Notes under the pieces: model-generated | The model's input: the letters and a program-made list of their open reading frames with translations, nothing else | Databases searched by the model: none | What the model was told of the DNA's origin: nothing | Origin: Segetibacter aerophilus | GTDB taxonomy: Bacteria; Bacteroidota; Bacteroidia; Chitinophagales; Chitinophagaceae | Length of the DNA: 64,000 bases | Assembly (NCBI RefSeq): GCF_007991655.1 | Contig: NZ_BJYT01000004.1 | Coordinates: forward strand, 186,001 to 250,000 | Reading direction: 5' to 3' | Position numbers and translations under genes: made by a program | Shown: positions 25,419 through 34,541 of the stretch, in pieces | Position numbering within the stretch: position 1 is the stretch's first letter | How the letters are laid out: the number at the start of each line of letters is the position of its first letter

Positions 25419-26510
25419 ATGAACAAACAAGCTACAGCAATTTTACTTCTTGCAGACGGAACAACTTATTACGGTAAAGCCTTTGGAAAAACCGGAACCA
25501 CCACAGGTGAGATTTGTTTTAACACAGGCATGACTGGCTACCAGGAAGTGTTTACAGACCCCAGTTATTACGGGCAAATAGTTATAATGAATAATGTCCA
25601 CGTGGGCAATTACGGAGTGAAGGAAAGTGACGTAGAAAGTGCGACAGTAAAAATTCAGGGACTTATCGGAAGAAATCTGGAAGAGCTTTATAGTAGGAAA
25701 CAAGCCAAGGGCTCGCTTGATGAGTATTTAAAGCAAAACAATATTGTTTCTATTGAAGATGTCGATACAAGGGCCCTTGTAGCTCATGTGCGTACTAAGG
25801 GTGCGATGAATTGTATTATCTCTTCTGAAATTTTGGAAGTTGAGCAATTGAAACAGGAGCTCGCAAAGGTGCCGAGCATGGACGGGCTTGAGTTGGCTTC
25901 GAGAGTATCGACACAAGAGGCTTATGAGCAAGGCGATAAAAGCTCTCCAATAAAAATTGCAGTTATCGATTATGGCGTTAAGCAAAATATCTTGACCTGC
26001 ATGACATCTAGAGGTGCACACGTAAAGGTTTTTCCTGCAACAGCTACCCTTAGTGATATGAAGAGCTTCAATCCAAATGGTTACTTTATTTCAAATGGTC
26101 CCGGCGATCCTGCGGCTATGGATTATGCAGTCGATACCTTGAAGGAGATTTTACAAGAAGACAAGCCTGTATTTGGTATTTGCTTAGGCCACCAGTTGTT
26201 AGCACTTGCCAATGACATTCCTACTTATAAGATGCATCATGGTCATAGAGGATTGAATCATCCTGTAAAAAATATTATTACAGGTTTATGTGAGATTACT
26301 ACGCAAAATCATGGCTTTGGTGTAGACCCGGAAGCAGTAAAAAGCAACTCAAATATTGAGATTACCCACATTAACCTTAACGATGACAGCATCGAAGGTA
26401 TTAGGATGAAAGATAAGCCTGCTTTTAGCGTTCAATACCACCCTGAAAGTTTTCCTGGCCCACACGACAGCCGGTATCTATTTGATGATTTTATTGGCAT
26501 GATGAAATAA
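25419..26510 (+). CDS. carA: Carbamoyl-phosphate synthase small subunit
   Basis: 363 residues. The N-terminal CPSase domain shows ADGTTYYGKAFGKTGTTTGE and FNTGMTGYQEVFTDPSYYGQ. The C-terminal class I glutamine amidotransferase has the nucleophile Cys255 in FGICLGHQLL and the partner His in VQYHPESFPGP. It releases ammonia from glutamine for carbamoyl phosphate in pyrimidine and arginine synthesis. carB is not in the window. A dispersed repeat lies in the promoter region. Start ATG follows an AT-rich leader. Confidence 0.97.
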   Translation: MNKQATAILLLADGTTYYGKAFGKTGTTTGEICFNTGMTGYQEVFTDPSYYGQIVIMNNVHVGNYGVKESDVESATVKIQGLIGRNLEELYSRKQAKGSLDEYLKQNNIVSIEDVDTRALVAHVRTKGAMNCIISSEILEVEQLKQELAKVPSMDGLELASRVSTQEAYEQGDKSSPIKIAVIDYGVKQNILTCMTSRGAHVKVFPATATLSDMKSFNPNGYFISNGPGDPAAMDYAVDTLKEILQEDKPVFGICLGHQLLALANDIPTYKMHHGHRGLNHPVKNIITGLCEITTQNHGFGVDPEAVKSNSNIEITHINLNDDSIEGIRMKDKPAFSVQYHPESFPGPHDSRYLFDDFIGMMK

Positions 26511-26619
26511 CTCAAGCAGCCTCACTAAAGGGGAGGCTTTGAAAGCTATCTATATGCTATACTAAACTGCCTATCATTTTATCAATGTCTTTAAAATTCC
26601 CCTTTCAGGGGCTAGGGTT

Positions 26620-27054
26620 ATGAAAATAGCAATCATCAACGGCCCTAATTTAAACCTGCTTGGTAAGCGAGAGCCGGAGGTATATGGTTCAAAGGATTTT
26701 GAGCAGTATTTTCTAGAACTCCAAAACAAATTCCCGGAGGTGACTTTTACTTATTATCAAAGTAATGTGGAGGGCGAGTTGATAAACAAGTTACAGGAAG
26801 TAGGTTTTAGTTATGATGGTATTGTCATGAATCCCGGCGGTTACACTCACACTTCTGTAGCCATTGGAGATGCCATAGCTGCTATCACAACTCCCGTTAT
26901 TGAAGTTCATATAAGTAACATTCATGCAAGGGAAGACTTCAGAAAAATAAGTCACGTTTCCGCGAAATGTAAAGGCACTATTGCTGGTCTTGGATTGAAG
27001 GGATACCAGCTAGCCCTCATCAGTCTTATTGAGAAAGAGGGCACAAATAGGTAG
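26620..27054 (+). CDS. aroQ: Type II 3-dehydroquinate dehydratase
   Basis: 144 residues, MKIAIINGPNLNLLGKREPE, the typical type II start, with the active-site loop tyrosine in EVYGSKDF, MNPGGYTHTSVAIGDAIAA and EVHISNIHAREDFR. The enzyme forms dodecamers and makes 3-dehydroshikimate in the shikimate pathway. It lies 109 bp after carA; that spacer holds a GC-rich stretch (TTCCCCTTTCAGGGGCTAGG) ending just before the ATG, which could fold over the start. Confidence 0.97.
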   Translation: MKIAIINGPNLNLLGKREPEVYGSKDFEQYFLELQNKFPEVTFTYYQSNVEGELINKLQEVGFSYDGIVMNPGGYTHTSVAIGDAIAAITTPVIEVHISNIHAREDFRKISHVSAKCKGTIAGLGLKGYQLALISLIEKEGTNR

Positions 27055-27155
27055 CTACTTTCGCCTCAAACTCCAATAATCACTTTGGGACTTTAACAGC
27101 ACATTTCCTATAATTAGGATAAATCCGTCTAATTTTATTCTCTCAATATCTACCA

Positions 27156-27818
27156 ATGAAGTCGCTATTCATTTTGTTTCTAACCATCTCTTTCGCAGGC
27201 AATGCACAGTGGAAAAGCTACCGGATAACCAGTAATAACGATACCATTAATTGTGTTGATAAAAATGATTTAAAGCAAGGCAGATGGTCGATTAAAATTG
27301 AAGGTTTGCGAGGTGAACCTGGTCGCGACGAAGAAGGTGTTTTTAAAGATGGGAAAAAAGAAGGCCTTTGGAGAACTTATACGAGTATGGGTGATTTATA
27401 TGCTATCGAAAACTATCGCTGGGGAAATAAAGACGGTAAGTGCCAATACTATAATATTACCGGCATAGTAAGGGAAGAAAGTTGGAAGGCGGTTAATCCC
27501 GAAAACCCCTATGATACAATAGACGTCTACGATCCTGTAGATCAGAATAAGATGCATAGGCAAATAGTAAAAATGGAAGGCTCCTCTGTGAAACATGGAA
27601 CTTGGAATTTTTACGAAGACGGACTTATTAAAAGGAGCGAGAATTATTTCTTAGATAAACGGCAGGATCTTTTCAAACCAGGATTAGCAGAAGGAGAAGT
27701 TGCAAGTGACACGAAAGCCGCCAAAGCTGCGGTTAAAACCAAACCTAAAGAAGTGATGGAATTTGAGAAAAAAGTCGGTAAAAAGAAAGTTAAGGTGATT
27801 GACGGCACTACTTTTTAA
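27156..27818 (+). CDS. Secreted MORN-like repeat protein of unknown function
   Basis: 220 residues with a signal peptide (MKSLFILFLTISFAGNAQ). The body carries MORN/YwqK-like units such as GVFKDGKKEGLWRTYTSMGD, YRWGNKDGKCQYYN and VKHGTWNFYEDGLIKRSENY. The C-terminus is Lys/Ala-rich and charged (KTKPKEVMEFEKKVGKKKVK). Such repeats form short beta hairpins in exported or surface proteins; no enzymatic motif is seen. It is followed by a terminator. Function unknown. Confidence 0.7.
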   Translation: MKSLFILFLTISFAGNAQWKSYRITSNNDTINCVDKNDLKQGRWSIKIEGLRGEPGRDEEGVFKDGKKEGLWRTYTSMGDLYAIENYRWGNKDGKCQYYNITGIVREESWKAVNPENPYDTIDVYDPVDQNKMHRQIVKMEGSSVKHGTWNFYEDGLIKRSENYFLDKRQDLFKPGLAEGEVASDTKAAKAAVKTKPKEVMEFEKKVGKKKVKVIDGTTF

Positions 27819-27894
27819 AGTGCTCATCTCAGCTAATCAAAAGAGTTTTCCTGTGTTTTAGGTTAAATTATTGAATTGCTTATAATAAACTAGG

Positions 27895-27915
27895 GCCTCC
27901 TTTGGGAGGCTTTTT
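27895..27915 (+). terminator. Intrinsic terminator after the MORN-like gene
   Basis: GCCTCC (27895-27900), loop TTTG, GGAGGC (27905-27910), then TTTTT. Confidence 0.82.
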
Positions 27916-28159
27916 TATTGGATCTACAGGGAAATAACGAAGTGCAGGAGTGTGATAAGCTTATATCCGTCCGCAACTTAAAGACCCATATTCTATCTAA
28001 GGGCTGAGAAATTTACCATGCCTCAAATAATCCCTGCCTTTGTAAGTGTCATACCCTTGTACTGAATAACTCTATTTCGAGGATTGAGGGTAACCTTTGT
28101 TTGTTTAGGGCTGTACTAATTTTAGTTGTTGATCTTACAAATCATCGCGCCAGTTGTCA
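27916..28159. other. Intergenic region with a degenerate repeat copy
   Basis: No gene is seen. At 28042-28062 the sequence GTAAGTGTCATACCCTTGTAC resembles the core of the dispersed repeat (GTTGTGTCACTCCCTTGTAC), but the rest of the unit is not recognisable. Confidence 0.4.
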
Positions 28160-28203
28160 TATAAATAAAAAGAAACCTGTTTCGAGGTTTCTTTTTATTT
28201 ATA
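28160..28203. terminator. Bidirectional terminator downstream of the L,D-transpeptidase gene
   Basis: A 19-bp perfect stem (28160-28178 and 28185-28203) around loop GTTTCG, with A/T-rich outer arms able to act on both strands. It ends 13 bp from the transpeptidase stop codon. Confidence 0.88.
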
Positions 28204-28216
28204 AAGCGTGTTTCTC

Positions 28217-29872
28217 TTACAAAGGATTAGTAAACATTTTTTGTGCAAGGGTAGCATCGTGACCGTAAATGTCGTCTCTGAAGTTTAAAACTCCATTCTC
28301 ATCAACCCAGGCAGTGTAGTAGGTAATTAAAACAGGTATAGGTTTTTTTACCCTTACAAATTGTTCCTCACCACTATTCATCGCTTCTTCTATTCTTTCA
28401 GGTGTCCACTCCGGCTGATTTCGCAGCACATATTCCGCCATCTTCGTAGGATCACTTAGCCTGATGCATCCATGACTAAAAGCTCTTTTGTCGCTGCTGA
28501 ATAGGCTTTTTGCAGGAGTATCATGAAAGTAAATATCAAAGCTGTTTGGAAACAGGAACTTTACCTTTCCCAAGGAGTTTTTGGGGCCGGGCAGTTGCCT
28601 GATATTTGGTAACCCATCTTCGCCACCTGGAACTTCTTCCATATTATTTCTTGATAGATAGTCAGGGTCATTTGCCATCGCAGGGAGAATTTCATTCTTT
28701 ACAATGTTTAGGGGAACATTCCAATAAGGGCTAAATACAACCTGGTTTAAGTTACCGGTAAACATGGTGGTGTTATGACCTTCTTTTCCTACTACAACCT
28801 CCATCCTAAAAGCTTCATTTTTTCCTTCGTAAACATGCAGTATGAATTCAGGGATATTAACAAGGAGCAAATTTCCAGTCTCCGGTGTTAGCATCCAGCG
28901 CATTCTACCCATATTAATTAAAAGTTGTTCAACCCGTTTTAGTGCAGGAACATTCATTTCTTTTATCAGCGAAGCATTTACTACTCCCGTGGGTGTTAAT
29001 CCGCGGCTTGCCTGGAAGGCTTTAACTGCATTTTCAAGCTGCTCATCAAATAGTTGAGAAGTATCTCCCGCAGGCAACTCTCCTGTGACTTCAAGCCTTT
29101 TTTTGATAGCTAAAATGTCTGGGGAGGAAGTGCCTTTCTTAATTGTTTTTAGCTTGCTGTTGATCGCCGGCCAGCCGCCCTTCTTAGTTATGTCGTAGTA
29201 TTTTTGAAGCTGGTTTTTAAGAAGACCATAGGCAGGATTTACGTCAGCATAATACTTATTGTCTTTGTGTTTTTTAGTAAGTAGAGAGTCAGCTAAATAC
29301 ATTGCTTCAGCTTTTTTAAATGGAACAAACCTTTCCATTTCTTTCCTTTTAATTTCACCCTTTTGATAATTTTCTAAAATGTATTCAATAAAGTGAGAAG
29401 TAACGGAAATCTCCGTATTGATCATTGAATTGTCTCCGGCACTAACCCTCAGACTTTCCTCGCTAAGGAGGTAGTCCATTTTTTTCTTTAATTTTTTATC
29501 GTCCGAAGAGTTGTTGTGCTTATAAGTGGTCGAGTACTCGTGCAGGTTCCAAAAGCTTCTGCCTTCCTCTGTTGGTCCATCAGTAGAGAACCATGCAAAC
29601 TGATAATTTCTTGCGTTGTAAAAACTTCTCATGCGCCGCGATATAGTATCATTCACTTTATTTTGGGCGATATAGTCTTCAACCGCAGCGCTGTCTAGGA
29701 AAAGATTTGAGTAGGAGTTCGATTTGTTTATGCTGTAATCTCTTTTACTAATTTTCTTCTCGGTGACTTGGTCTGTTTTTTCTTCATTTGCAGAGCCGTC
29801 TTCGTTGTTGTTATCATTATTACAGGCTACAAAAAAGTTTAATAGTAAGGCGTAGATAAGGAGTCTTTTCAT
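28217..29872 (-). CDS. L,D-transpeptidase (YcbB/LdtD-like) lipoprotein
   Basis: 551 residues with a lipobox (LNFFVAC, Cys17). A long helical N-terminal part is followed by a peptidoglycan-binding motif (LEVTGELPAGDTSQLFD, AVKAFQASRGLTPTGVVN) at about 260-320. The YkuD catalytic domain follows at about 340-490: YFHDTPAKSLF, RAFSHGCIRLSDP with catalytic Cys469 and its His. Such enzymes make 3-3 crosslinks in peptidoglycan or attach proteins to it, in the periplasm. The layout and size fit the YcbB/LdtD branch. Confidence 0.92.
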   Translation of the reverse strand: MKRLLIYALLLNFFVACNNDNNNEDGSANEEKTDQVTEKKISKRDYSINKSNSYSNLFLDSAAVEDYIAQNKVNDTISRRMRSFYNARNYQFAWFSTDGPTEEGRSFWNLHEYSTTYKHNNSSDDKKLKKKMDYLLSEESLRVSAGDNSMINTEISVTSHFIEYILENYQKGEIKRKEMERFVPFKKAEAMYLADSLLTKKHKDNKYYADVNPAYGLLKNQLQKYYDITKKGGWPAINSKLKTIKKGTSSPDILAIKKRLEVTGELPAGDTSQLFDEQLENAVKAFQASRGLTPTGVVNASLIKEMNVPALKRVEQLLINMGRMRWMLTPETGNLLLVNIPEFILHVYEGKNEAFRMEVVVGKEGHNTTMFTGNLNQVVFSPYWNVPLNIVKNEILPAMANDPDYLSRNNMEEVPGGEDGLPNIRQLPGPKNSLGKVKFLFPNSFDIYFHDTPAKSLFSSDKRAFSHGCIRLSDPTKMAEYVLRNQPEWTPERIEEAMNSGEEQFVRVKKPIPVLITYYTAWVDENGVLNFRDDIYGHDATLAQKMFTNPL

Positions 29873-29942
29873 ATTGATTGCTTTTTTGCAAAAGCCGTGC
29901 CTCTAATACGTACTTAAGCAATTCAGCTTTAGGAGATTTTGG

Positions 29943-30578
29943 TCATGAAATGTTTGAAACTACCCAAACCATTGTAAGGTTATTTACCTGTTTGTATTGC
30001 AAAACCAGCTGGTGTTGAAAGTCACATTTAAGAAATGCCGCATTTATTTTACCTTGGTCACTAAGTTCAAAAGGAAATATTCTCATCATTTCACTGAAAT
30101 CAACTTCGCCAGCTCCATACCACTTATACATAGCTTCTTTTGCACTCCACAGTATGCTTAGAAGTTGAAGTTGCTGACTTTCCAGCTGAGAGTTCACAAA
30201 ACGTAGTTCTTCGGGGTGTAAGAATTTAAATTTTATTCTGTGAAGTCGTGGGGTTATTAATTCTACATCTATGCCTACACGTTTTGTACTACTTACAATA
30301 GCTGCAGCATAGTTACTACAATGAGAAATCGAGAAATGATAACGTTCGCTGGGAAGAAAAGGTTTTCGCGTATCAGCAATCTTGATTTCATCATTTGGAA
30401 AATCTTCAAATAAAAAGGGTAGTAGATAACGTCCGGCGAGGTGCTGTAGTTTTTTGTGCGGATGGGTAATCGGTTTATGCAAAGGCACCGCTACTTTGAA
30501 AAATTTTTCATCTTCATCAATCTCCCAAATGGCAAGGCGGGTGGTGTCGTTGATATTTTGTTGATAAAAGAGGGGCAT
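29943..30578 (-). CDS. 4'-phosphopantetheinyl transferase superfamily protein
   Basis: Started at MPLFYQQNINDTTRLAIWEI (30578), 211 residues; a start 42 codons earlier would add an unrelated leader. The Sfp-type motifs are HFSISHCSNYAAAIVSS, VGIDVELITP (metal-binding Asp/Glu) and WSAKEAMYKWYG. It transfers phosphopantetheine from CoA to carrier proteins. The length suggests the Sfp/HetI-like two-domain class rather than AcpS. No carrier protein or synthase gene is nearby, so the target is unknown. It is divergent from dcd. Confidence 0.88.
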   Translation of the reverse strand: MPLFYQQNINDTTRLAIWEIDEDEKFFKVAVPLHKPITHPHKKLQHLAGRYLLPFLFEDFPNDEIKIADTRKPFLPSERYHFSISHCSNYAAAIVSSTKRVGIDVELITPRLHRIKFKFLHPEELRFVNSQLESQQLQLLSILWSAKEAMYKWYGAGEVDFSEMMRIFPFELSDQGKINAAFLKCDFQHQLVLQYKQVNNLTMVWVVSNIS

Positions 30579-30791
30579 ATTACTATTTACAATATTATAG
30601 ATTGCAGGCTTGCTAATAGTTGTTGATGCATAGATAGTTAATCTAAATTTTAAAGGTTTTGAGGATGCTTCATTAGTTACAAAAAGATGAATGGAGCGTC
30701 GCAACTCTGCTGAGTAAAAATAAAAAGACAGGTATATCTAGAAAATAAATTATTGCTACTTGTACTAAATGCAATTAAAAAGAGACATAGT

Positions 30792-31328
30792 ATGATTTTA
30801 TCCGACGAACGAATTTTGGAAGAAATAGATAAAGGGACAATTAAAATTGAGCCTTATGACAGGGAAAGCCTCGGAAGCAATAGTTATGATGTACACCTCG
30901 GTAAGTGGTTGGCCACCTATACTGATGCGGTGCTTGACGCAAAAAAACACAATACAATAGAATATTTTGAAATACCCGAGGACGGTTTTGTACTAGAGCC
31001 GCAGCACTTTTATTTGGGGGTTACTGATGAATATACTGAAACGCACGCGCATGTTCCTTTCTTAGAAGGGAAGTCTTCAACAGGCCGACTTGGGATTGAT
31101 ATACACGCCACGGCAGGTAAAGGCGACGTTGGATTTTGCGGAAATTGGACGTTGGAAATTTCTTGCAAACAGCCGGTTCGAATATATAAAGGCATGCCCA
31201 TCGGCCAGCTTATTTACTTCCCCGTAGAAGGCGATGTGCAGGTGAAATACAATAATAAAACAAATGCGAAATATAGCGGTCAGCCAAATAAGCCTATAGA
31301 AAGTATGATGTGGAAGAACAGTTTTTAG
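30792..31328 (+). CDS. dcd: dCTP deaminase
   Basis: 178 residues from MILSDERILEEIDKGTIKIEP; 13 upstream codons in frame are unlikely to be translated. The signature EGKSSTGRLGIDIHATAG and GFCGNWTLEISC holds the catalytic Glu and nucleotide-binding residues; GMPIGQLIYF follows. It converts dCTP to dUTP for dTTP synthesis. The motifs fit the monofunctional Dcd/Dut-fold family. It stands as a single gene between divergent and convergent neighbours. Confidence 0.95.
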   Translation: MILSDERILEEIDKGTIKIEPYDRESLGSNSYDVHLGKWLATYTDAVLDAKKHNTIEYFEIPEDGFVLEPQHFYLGVTDEYTETHAHVPFLEGKSSTGRLGIDIHATAGKGDVGFCGNWTLEISCKQPVRIYKGMPIGQLIYFPVEGDVQVKYNNKTNAKYSGQPNKPIESMMWKNSF

Positions 31329-31369
31329 ACGGTTTTTAAGAAAGAGCGTGTATGTAAAGCGCGTTCAGT

Positions 31370-32464
31370 CTAGATTTTTCCATATTTAGCATGATACGAA
31401 ATTAGCCAGCCTACAACTTCGTTGTAACTCTTTACGCCTTTCGCCTGTTGGTTTGCTTTTAGATAGCGGTCGTAGAAAATTTTGATAAGAGGCTCAAAAA
31501 TATTGTCGCTTTTACGCCAGTATTCCCGCAGCTCTTGCTCGTCTTTTTTAACCAAAGTATCCAGTTGCTTATAGTTGTTTTTCGCTGCAATTGAGTCGCT
31601 TGCCCATAATTGCCGATTCGCGTAGTTAAAGAGATCGAAGTAGGCAGAATAGTGAAACAACTTGTTAGGGGAGTGGACAGCGGCCAAATAACCTACAAAA
31701 TTTGCCTCACTCTCGCTTGCATATCCCAACTGATGAGCCATTTCATGGCAAGACACATAAGGAATAAGAAAGCGCGGCTGGGTTAAATTTACCTGTGCTT
31801 CACCGGTAAAGGGATTGTAATATCCAAGAAAACCAAGAAAATTGCCCATTCTTCCATACATCGATTTTTTTATTGATTTAGGGCTGTAGTTAAGGAACGG
31901 GAACGTAGCAGATGCATTTTGATAAGCAACACTGGCTTGTTCAAATACGAGATCATAGGAACCATACTTAATCTCTTCGCTACCTAATACTGCCCTGCTT
32001 TCATTTACTTTTTTTAGTAAAATTGCCGTTATTTCCTTTAAAGCGCTATCGCCGTAGTCTTGCTGACTAAGCTGAAGTTGATATGCAATGCCCGGACGAT
32101 TGTAGTTCAGACCCCAGGAAAGATTGAAATAGATGTAGATAACTGAAGCGATGAAGAAAGCTTTTTTTAGATTTTCCCGATAGTCGAATTGCTTTAAGCC
32201 CTGACGAGCAATAATCTTAACAAAACGTAAAACACTCCAAAAAAGAAGTAAACCTACAACAGCATAAAAAACATCCCCGAAACTAAAAGGTATCCAGCCG
32301 AAGATGGTCCGATAAAAAGAAGAAATATAAGGGTATAAACCTTGGCTATACATTCTTTCAACCCAAAACGGGAAATAAGAAACAACCTTAATCAAAATAC
32401 TGATTACCAATATTAAAGTGAAAAAAATAATGGTAGTCTTCCTGGAATTTATATATTTTTTCAT
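31370..32464 (-). CDS. DUF3810 membrane protein with HExxH motif
   Basis: 364 residues. Three N-terminal hydrophobic helices (about 11-30, 61-82, 103-120) precede a soluble domain with SCHEMAHQLGYASESEANFVGYLA. This is a gluzincin-like zinc site HExxH with a second Glu further on, as in DUF3810. By motif it should be a membrane metallopeptidase, but activity has not been assigned. It is divergent from the DUF177-rpmF operon; the 153 bp between them hold the promoter of the latter. Confidence 0.82.
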   Translation of the reverse strand: MKKYINSRKTTIIFFTLILVISILIKVVSYFPFWVERMYSQGLYPYISSFYRTIFGWIPFSFGDVFYAVVGLLLFWSVLRFVKIIARQGLKQFDYRENLKKAFFIASVIYIYFNLSWGLNYNRPGIAYQLQLSQQDYGDSALKEITAILLKKVNESRAVLGSEEIKYGSYDLVFEQASVAYQNASATFPFLNYSPKSIKKSMYGRMGNFLGFLGYYNPFTGEAQVNLTQPRFLIPYVSCHEMAHQLGYASESEANFVGYLAAVHSPNKLFHYSAYFDLFNYANRQLWASDSIAAKNNYKQLDTLVKKDEQELREYWRKSDNIFEPLIKIFYDRYLKANQQAKGVKSYNEVVGWLISYHAKYGKI

Positions 32465-32597
32465 ATCCCGCGCCCGAAGATAATTAAGGAGTTAAACGAT
32501 TGTAGTATTTTTGACTAAATAGTAGCGGTGCCCGGAAGAAAGCTATCTGCTCTTGCAATCGATCATGCATTGTTCTACTATTTTCCAAGAAAATCCT

Positions 32598-32605
32598 TAC
32601 CTTCG
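32598..32605 (+). promoter_or_regulatory. Promoter -7 element of the DUF177-rpmF operon
   Basis: TACCTTCG, continuing CGTGCC, 12 bp before the ATG at 32618. TTGTTC about 30 bp upstream (from 32569) may be the -33 box. Same extended form as at rplU and infA. Confidence 0.6.
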
Positions 32606-32617
32606 CGTGCCCAAAAA

Positions 32618-33169
32618 ATGAGTATGAGCCATAGGAGAGAATATGAGATTGCATTTGTAGGATTGAAGCCGGGGTTGCATCATTTTTCTTATGAAATAGA
32701 CGATAGTTTTTTCGAGACCTTCCAACAGCAGGATTTCAAAAACTGTAAAGCTAATGTGAAGTTTACCTTAGACAAGAAGGTTGGCTTTATGCTATGCAAG
32801 TTTGATGTTGATGGCAAGGTGGAACTTATTTGTGACCGATGCGGTAATAATCTGCAGTTGCAATTATGGGATGAATTTAACCTGGTGGTGAAAATGGTTG
32901 ATAATCCAGAAGTGATGAACGACCAGGAGGATGATCCCGATATTTATTATATCAGCAAGGGGGAAAGCCACTTACACCTGGAAGATTGGATTTATGAGTT
33001 TATCAACTTAAGCATTCCAATGCAACGGATGTGTAAGGAAGATGAGGTAGGCGGTCCGCAATGTAATTTGGAAGTATTGGAGAAGCTAAAGAAGATGGAA
33101 GAAGGTGCAAAAGCAGCAGAAGCCAGTGGAATTTGGAAAGGACTTGATCAATTTAAAGATTTACAATAA
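32618..33169 (+). CDS. DUF177 (YceD-like) protein
   Basis: 183 residues from MSMSHRREYEIAFVGL; a second ATG two codons on is equally possible. A GTG 90 bp upstream is excluded because the promoter lies within that stretch. The DUF177 core has a Cys pair (ICDRCGNNL) and LDLEDWIYEFINLSIPMQRMC-like segment, here LHLEDWIYEFINLSIP. YceD homologues are linked to 23S rRNA accumulation and precede rpmF in most bacteria, as here (30 bp gap). The C-terminus is a charged helix. Confidence 0.9.
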   Translation: MSMSHRREYEIAFVGLKPGLHHFSYEIDDSFFETFQQQDFKNCKANVKFTLDKKVGFMLCKFDVDGKVELICDRCGNNLQLQLWDEFNLVVKMVDNPEVMNDQEDDPDIYYISKGESHLHLEDWIYEFINLSIPMQRMCKEDEVGGPQCNLEVLEKLKKMEEGAKAAEASGIWKGLDQFKDLQ

Positions 33170-33199
33170 CGTTTTTGATATTTATTAAAATTAAGAGAT

Positions 33200-33394
33200 A
33201 TGCCTAATCCTAAAAGGAGACACTCGCAACAACGCAGTGCAAAACGAAGAACACATTATAAAGCTGAGCCGGTTACGTTAAGCAAAGACTCCACAACAGG
33301 TGAACTGCATGTACGTCATCGTGCGCATGTTAGTGAAGGAAAGCTATTCTACAAGGGTAAGCTAGTTGCTGAAAAAGCGCCTTTAAAGGCTTAA
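33200..33394 (+). CDS. rpmF: 50S ribosomal protein L32
   Basis: 64 residues, MPNPKRRHSQQRSAKRRTHY, the usual L32 start, followed by ELHVRHRAHVSEGKLFYKGK. There is no Cys, so it is the zinc-free form. It lies between the DUF177 gene and plsX, the classical arrangement, with a terminator-like hairpin before plsX. Confidence 0.97.
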   Translation: MPNPKRRHSQQRSAKRRTHYKAEPVTLSKDSTTGELHVRHRAHVSEGKLFYKGKLVAEKAPLKA

Positions 33395-33417
33395 ACCCTC
33401 CCAATCAATACTTTTAA

Positions 33418-33456
33418 AATTATTCATCCCTTAATAAAGTGGATGAATAATTTTTT
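33418..33456 (+). terminator. Terminator-like hairpin between rpmF and plsX
   Basis: AATTATTCATCC (33418-33429) and GGATGAATAATT (33441-33452) form a perfect 12-bp stem with an 11-base loop, then TTTT. It may partly or fully separate plsX expression from rpmF. Confidence 0.8.
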
Positions 33457-33518
33457 GTGCTTTATACTGGTTGGTCTACTTTCAGTTCTATTATTTTAAT
33501 CAAAAGAGTGTCGCTTAT

Positions 33519-34460
33519 ATGAATATCGGTATAGATATGATGGGTGGAGACTTTGCGCCGCTTGAAGCGGTGAAAGGCTTGCAAACGTATTTATCTACGT
33601 CGAATTCTCGAGCCACTCTTTATTGTATAGGAAATGAAGCTGAGCTAGAGCTGCTTTTCGCAGAGTACAGTTTAGTCAGTCCTGAACTAGTGATTGTACA
33701 TGCCTCACAGGTGATTGATATGGATGAGCATGCTACAAAAGCTTTCAAAGAAAAGCAAGACTCGTCGATAGCAGTAGGTTTCCGCACCCTTGCCGCAGGA
33801 AAAGTCGATGCGTTTATCAGTGCTGGTAATACGGGCGCTATGCTTGTTGGTGCTTTTTATAGTATTAAAGCCATTGCTGGCGTGCATCGTCCTGCAATAG
33901 CAAGCATAGTTCCCAAGGTAAGTGGGGCAACCGGTATTCTACTTGATGTTGGCTTGAACGCAGATTGCAAACCAGAGAATCTTAATCAATTTGCTTTATT
34001 AGGAAGCCTTTACGCGAAAGATGTTTTTGGGATAGAAAATCCAAAAGTTGGATTATTGAACGTAGGAGAGGAAGAGGGCAAAGGGAATATCCTTACGCAG
34101 GCTACTTATCCCTTATTAAAAGAAAATCGTGGCATCAATTTCATTGGAAATATTGAGGGCCGTGACGTGTTCCTGGATAAAGCAGATGTGATGATTTGTG
34201 ATGGTTTTACGGGCAACATTATTTTAAAAATGGCCGAAAGCCTGTATGACGCAGCTAAAGAACGAAACATTCCTGATACGTTCATGCATCGTTTTAATTA
34301 TGAAGATGTCGGGGGCACACCGGTGCTAGGTGTAGCAAAACCGATAGTAATTGGTCACGGCATTAGTAATGCTACTGCTTTTTCAAATATGATACTTCTT
34401 GCAGAAAAAATGGTTGCTTCGAATATTTGTGGCCATATCATTGATCAATTTAAGGCATAA
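33519..34460 (+). CDS. plsX: Phosphate acyltransferase PlsX
   Basis: 313 residues from MNIGIDMMGGDFAPLEAVKG (ATG 33519); the upstream in-frame TTG is rejected because the family begins at this phrase. Other signatures: SAGNTGAMLVGAFY, LLDVGLNADCKPENLNQFA, LLNVGEEEGKGN and CDGFTGNIILKMAE. It makes acyl-phosphate from acyl-ACP for phospholipid synthesis. It follows rpmF as in many bacteria. The usual downstream fabH is not here; the next gene is convergent. Confidence 0.96.
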   Translation: MNIGIDMMGGDFAPLEAVKGLQTYLSTSNSRATLYCIGNEAELELLFAEYSLVSPELVIVHASQVIDMDEHATKAFKEKQDSSIAVGFRTLAAGKVDAFISAGNTGAMLVGAFYSIKAIAGVHRPAIASIVPKVSGATGILLDVGLNADCKPENLNQFALLGSLYAKDVFGIENPKVGLLNVGEEEGKGNILTQATYPLLKENRGINFIGNIEGRDVFLDKADVMICDGFTGNIILKMAESLYDAAKERNIPDTFMHRFNYEDVGGTPVLGVAKPIVIGHGISNATAFSNMILLAEKMVASNICGHIIDQFKA

Positions 34461-34541
34461 CCCTTCTTTCCTTTACACCTTCCTTTCCTTCAGCCTTAAG
34501 TCATAAAATCGTTTTCCAGGACTTATCTCGCAAAAAACGAT

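Noticed and set aside
28042-28062. Ninth copy of the dispersed repeat
   Set aside because: Only the core half matches; the rest is not recognisable, so it is not counted as a copy.
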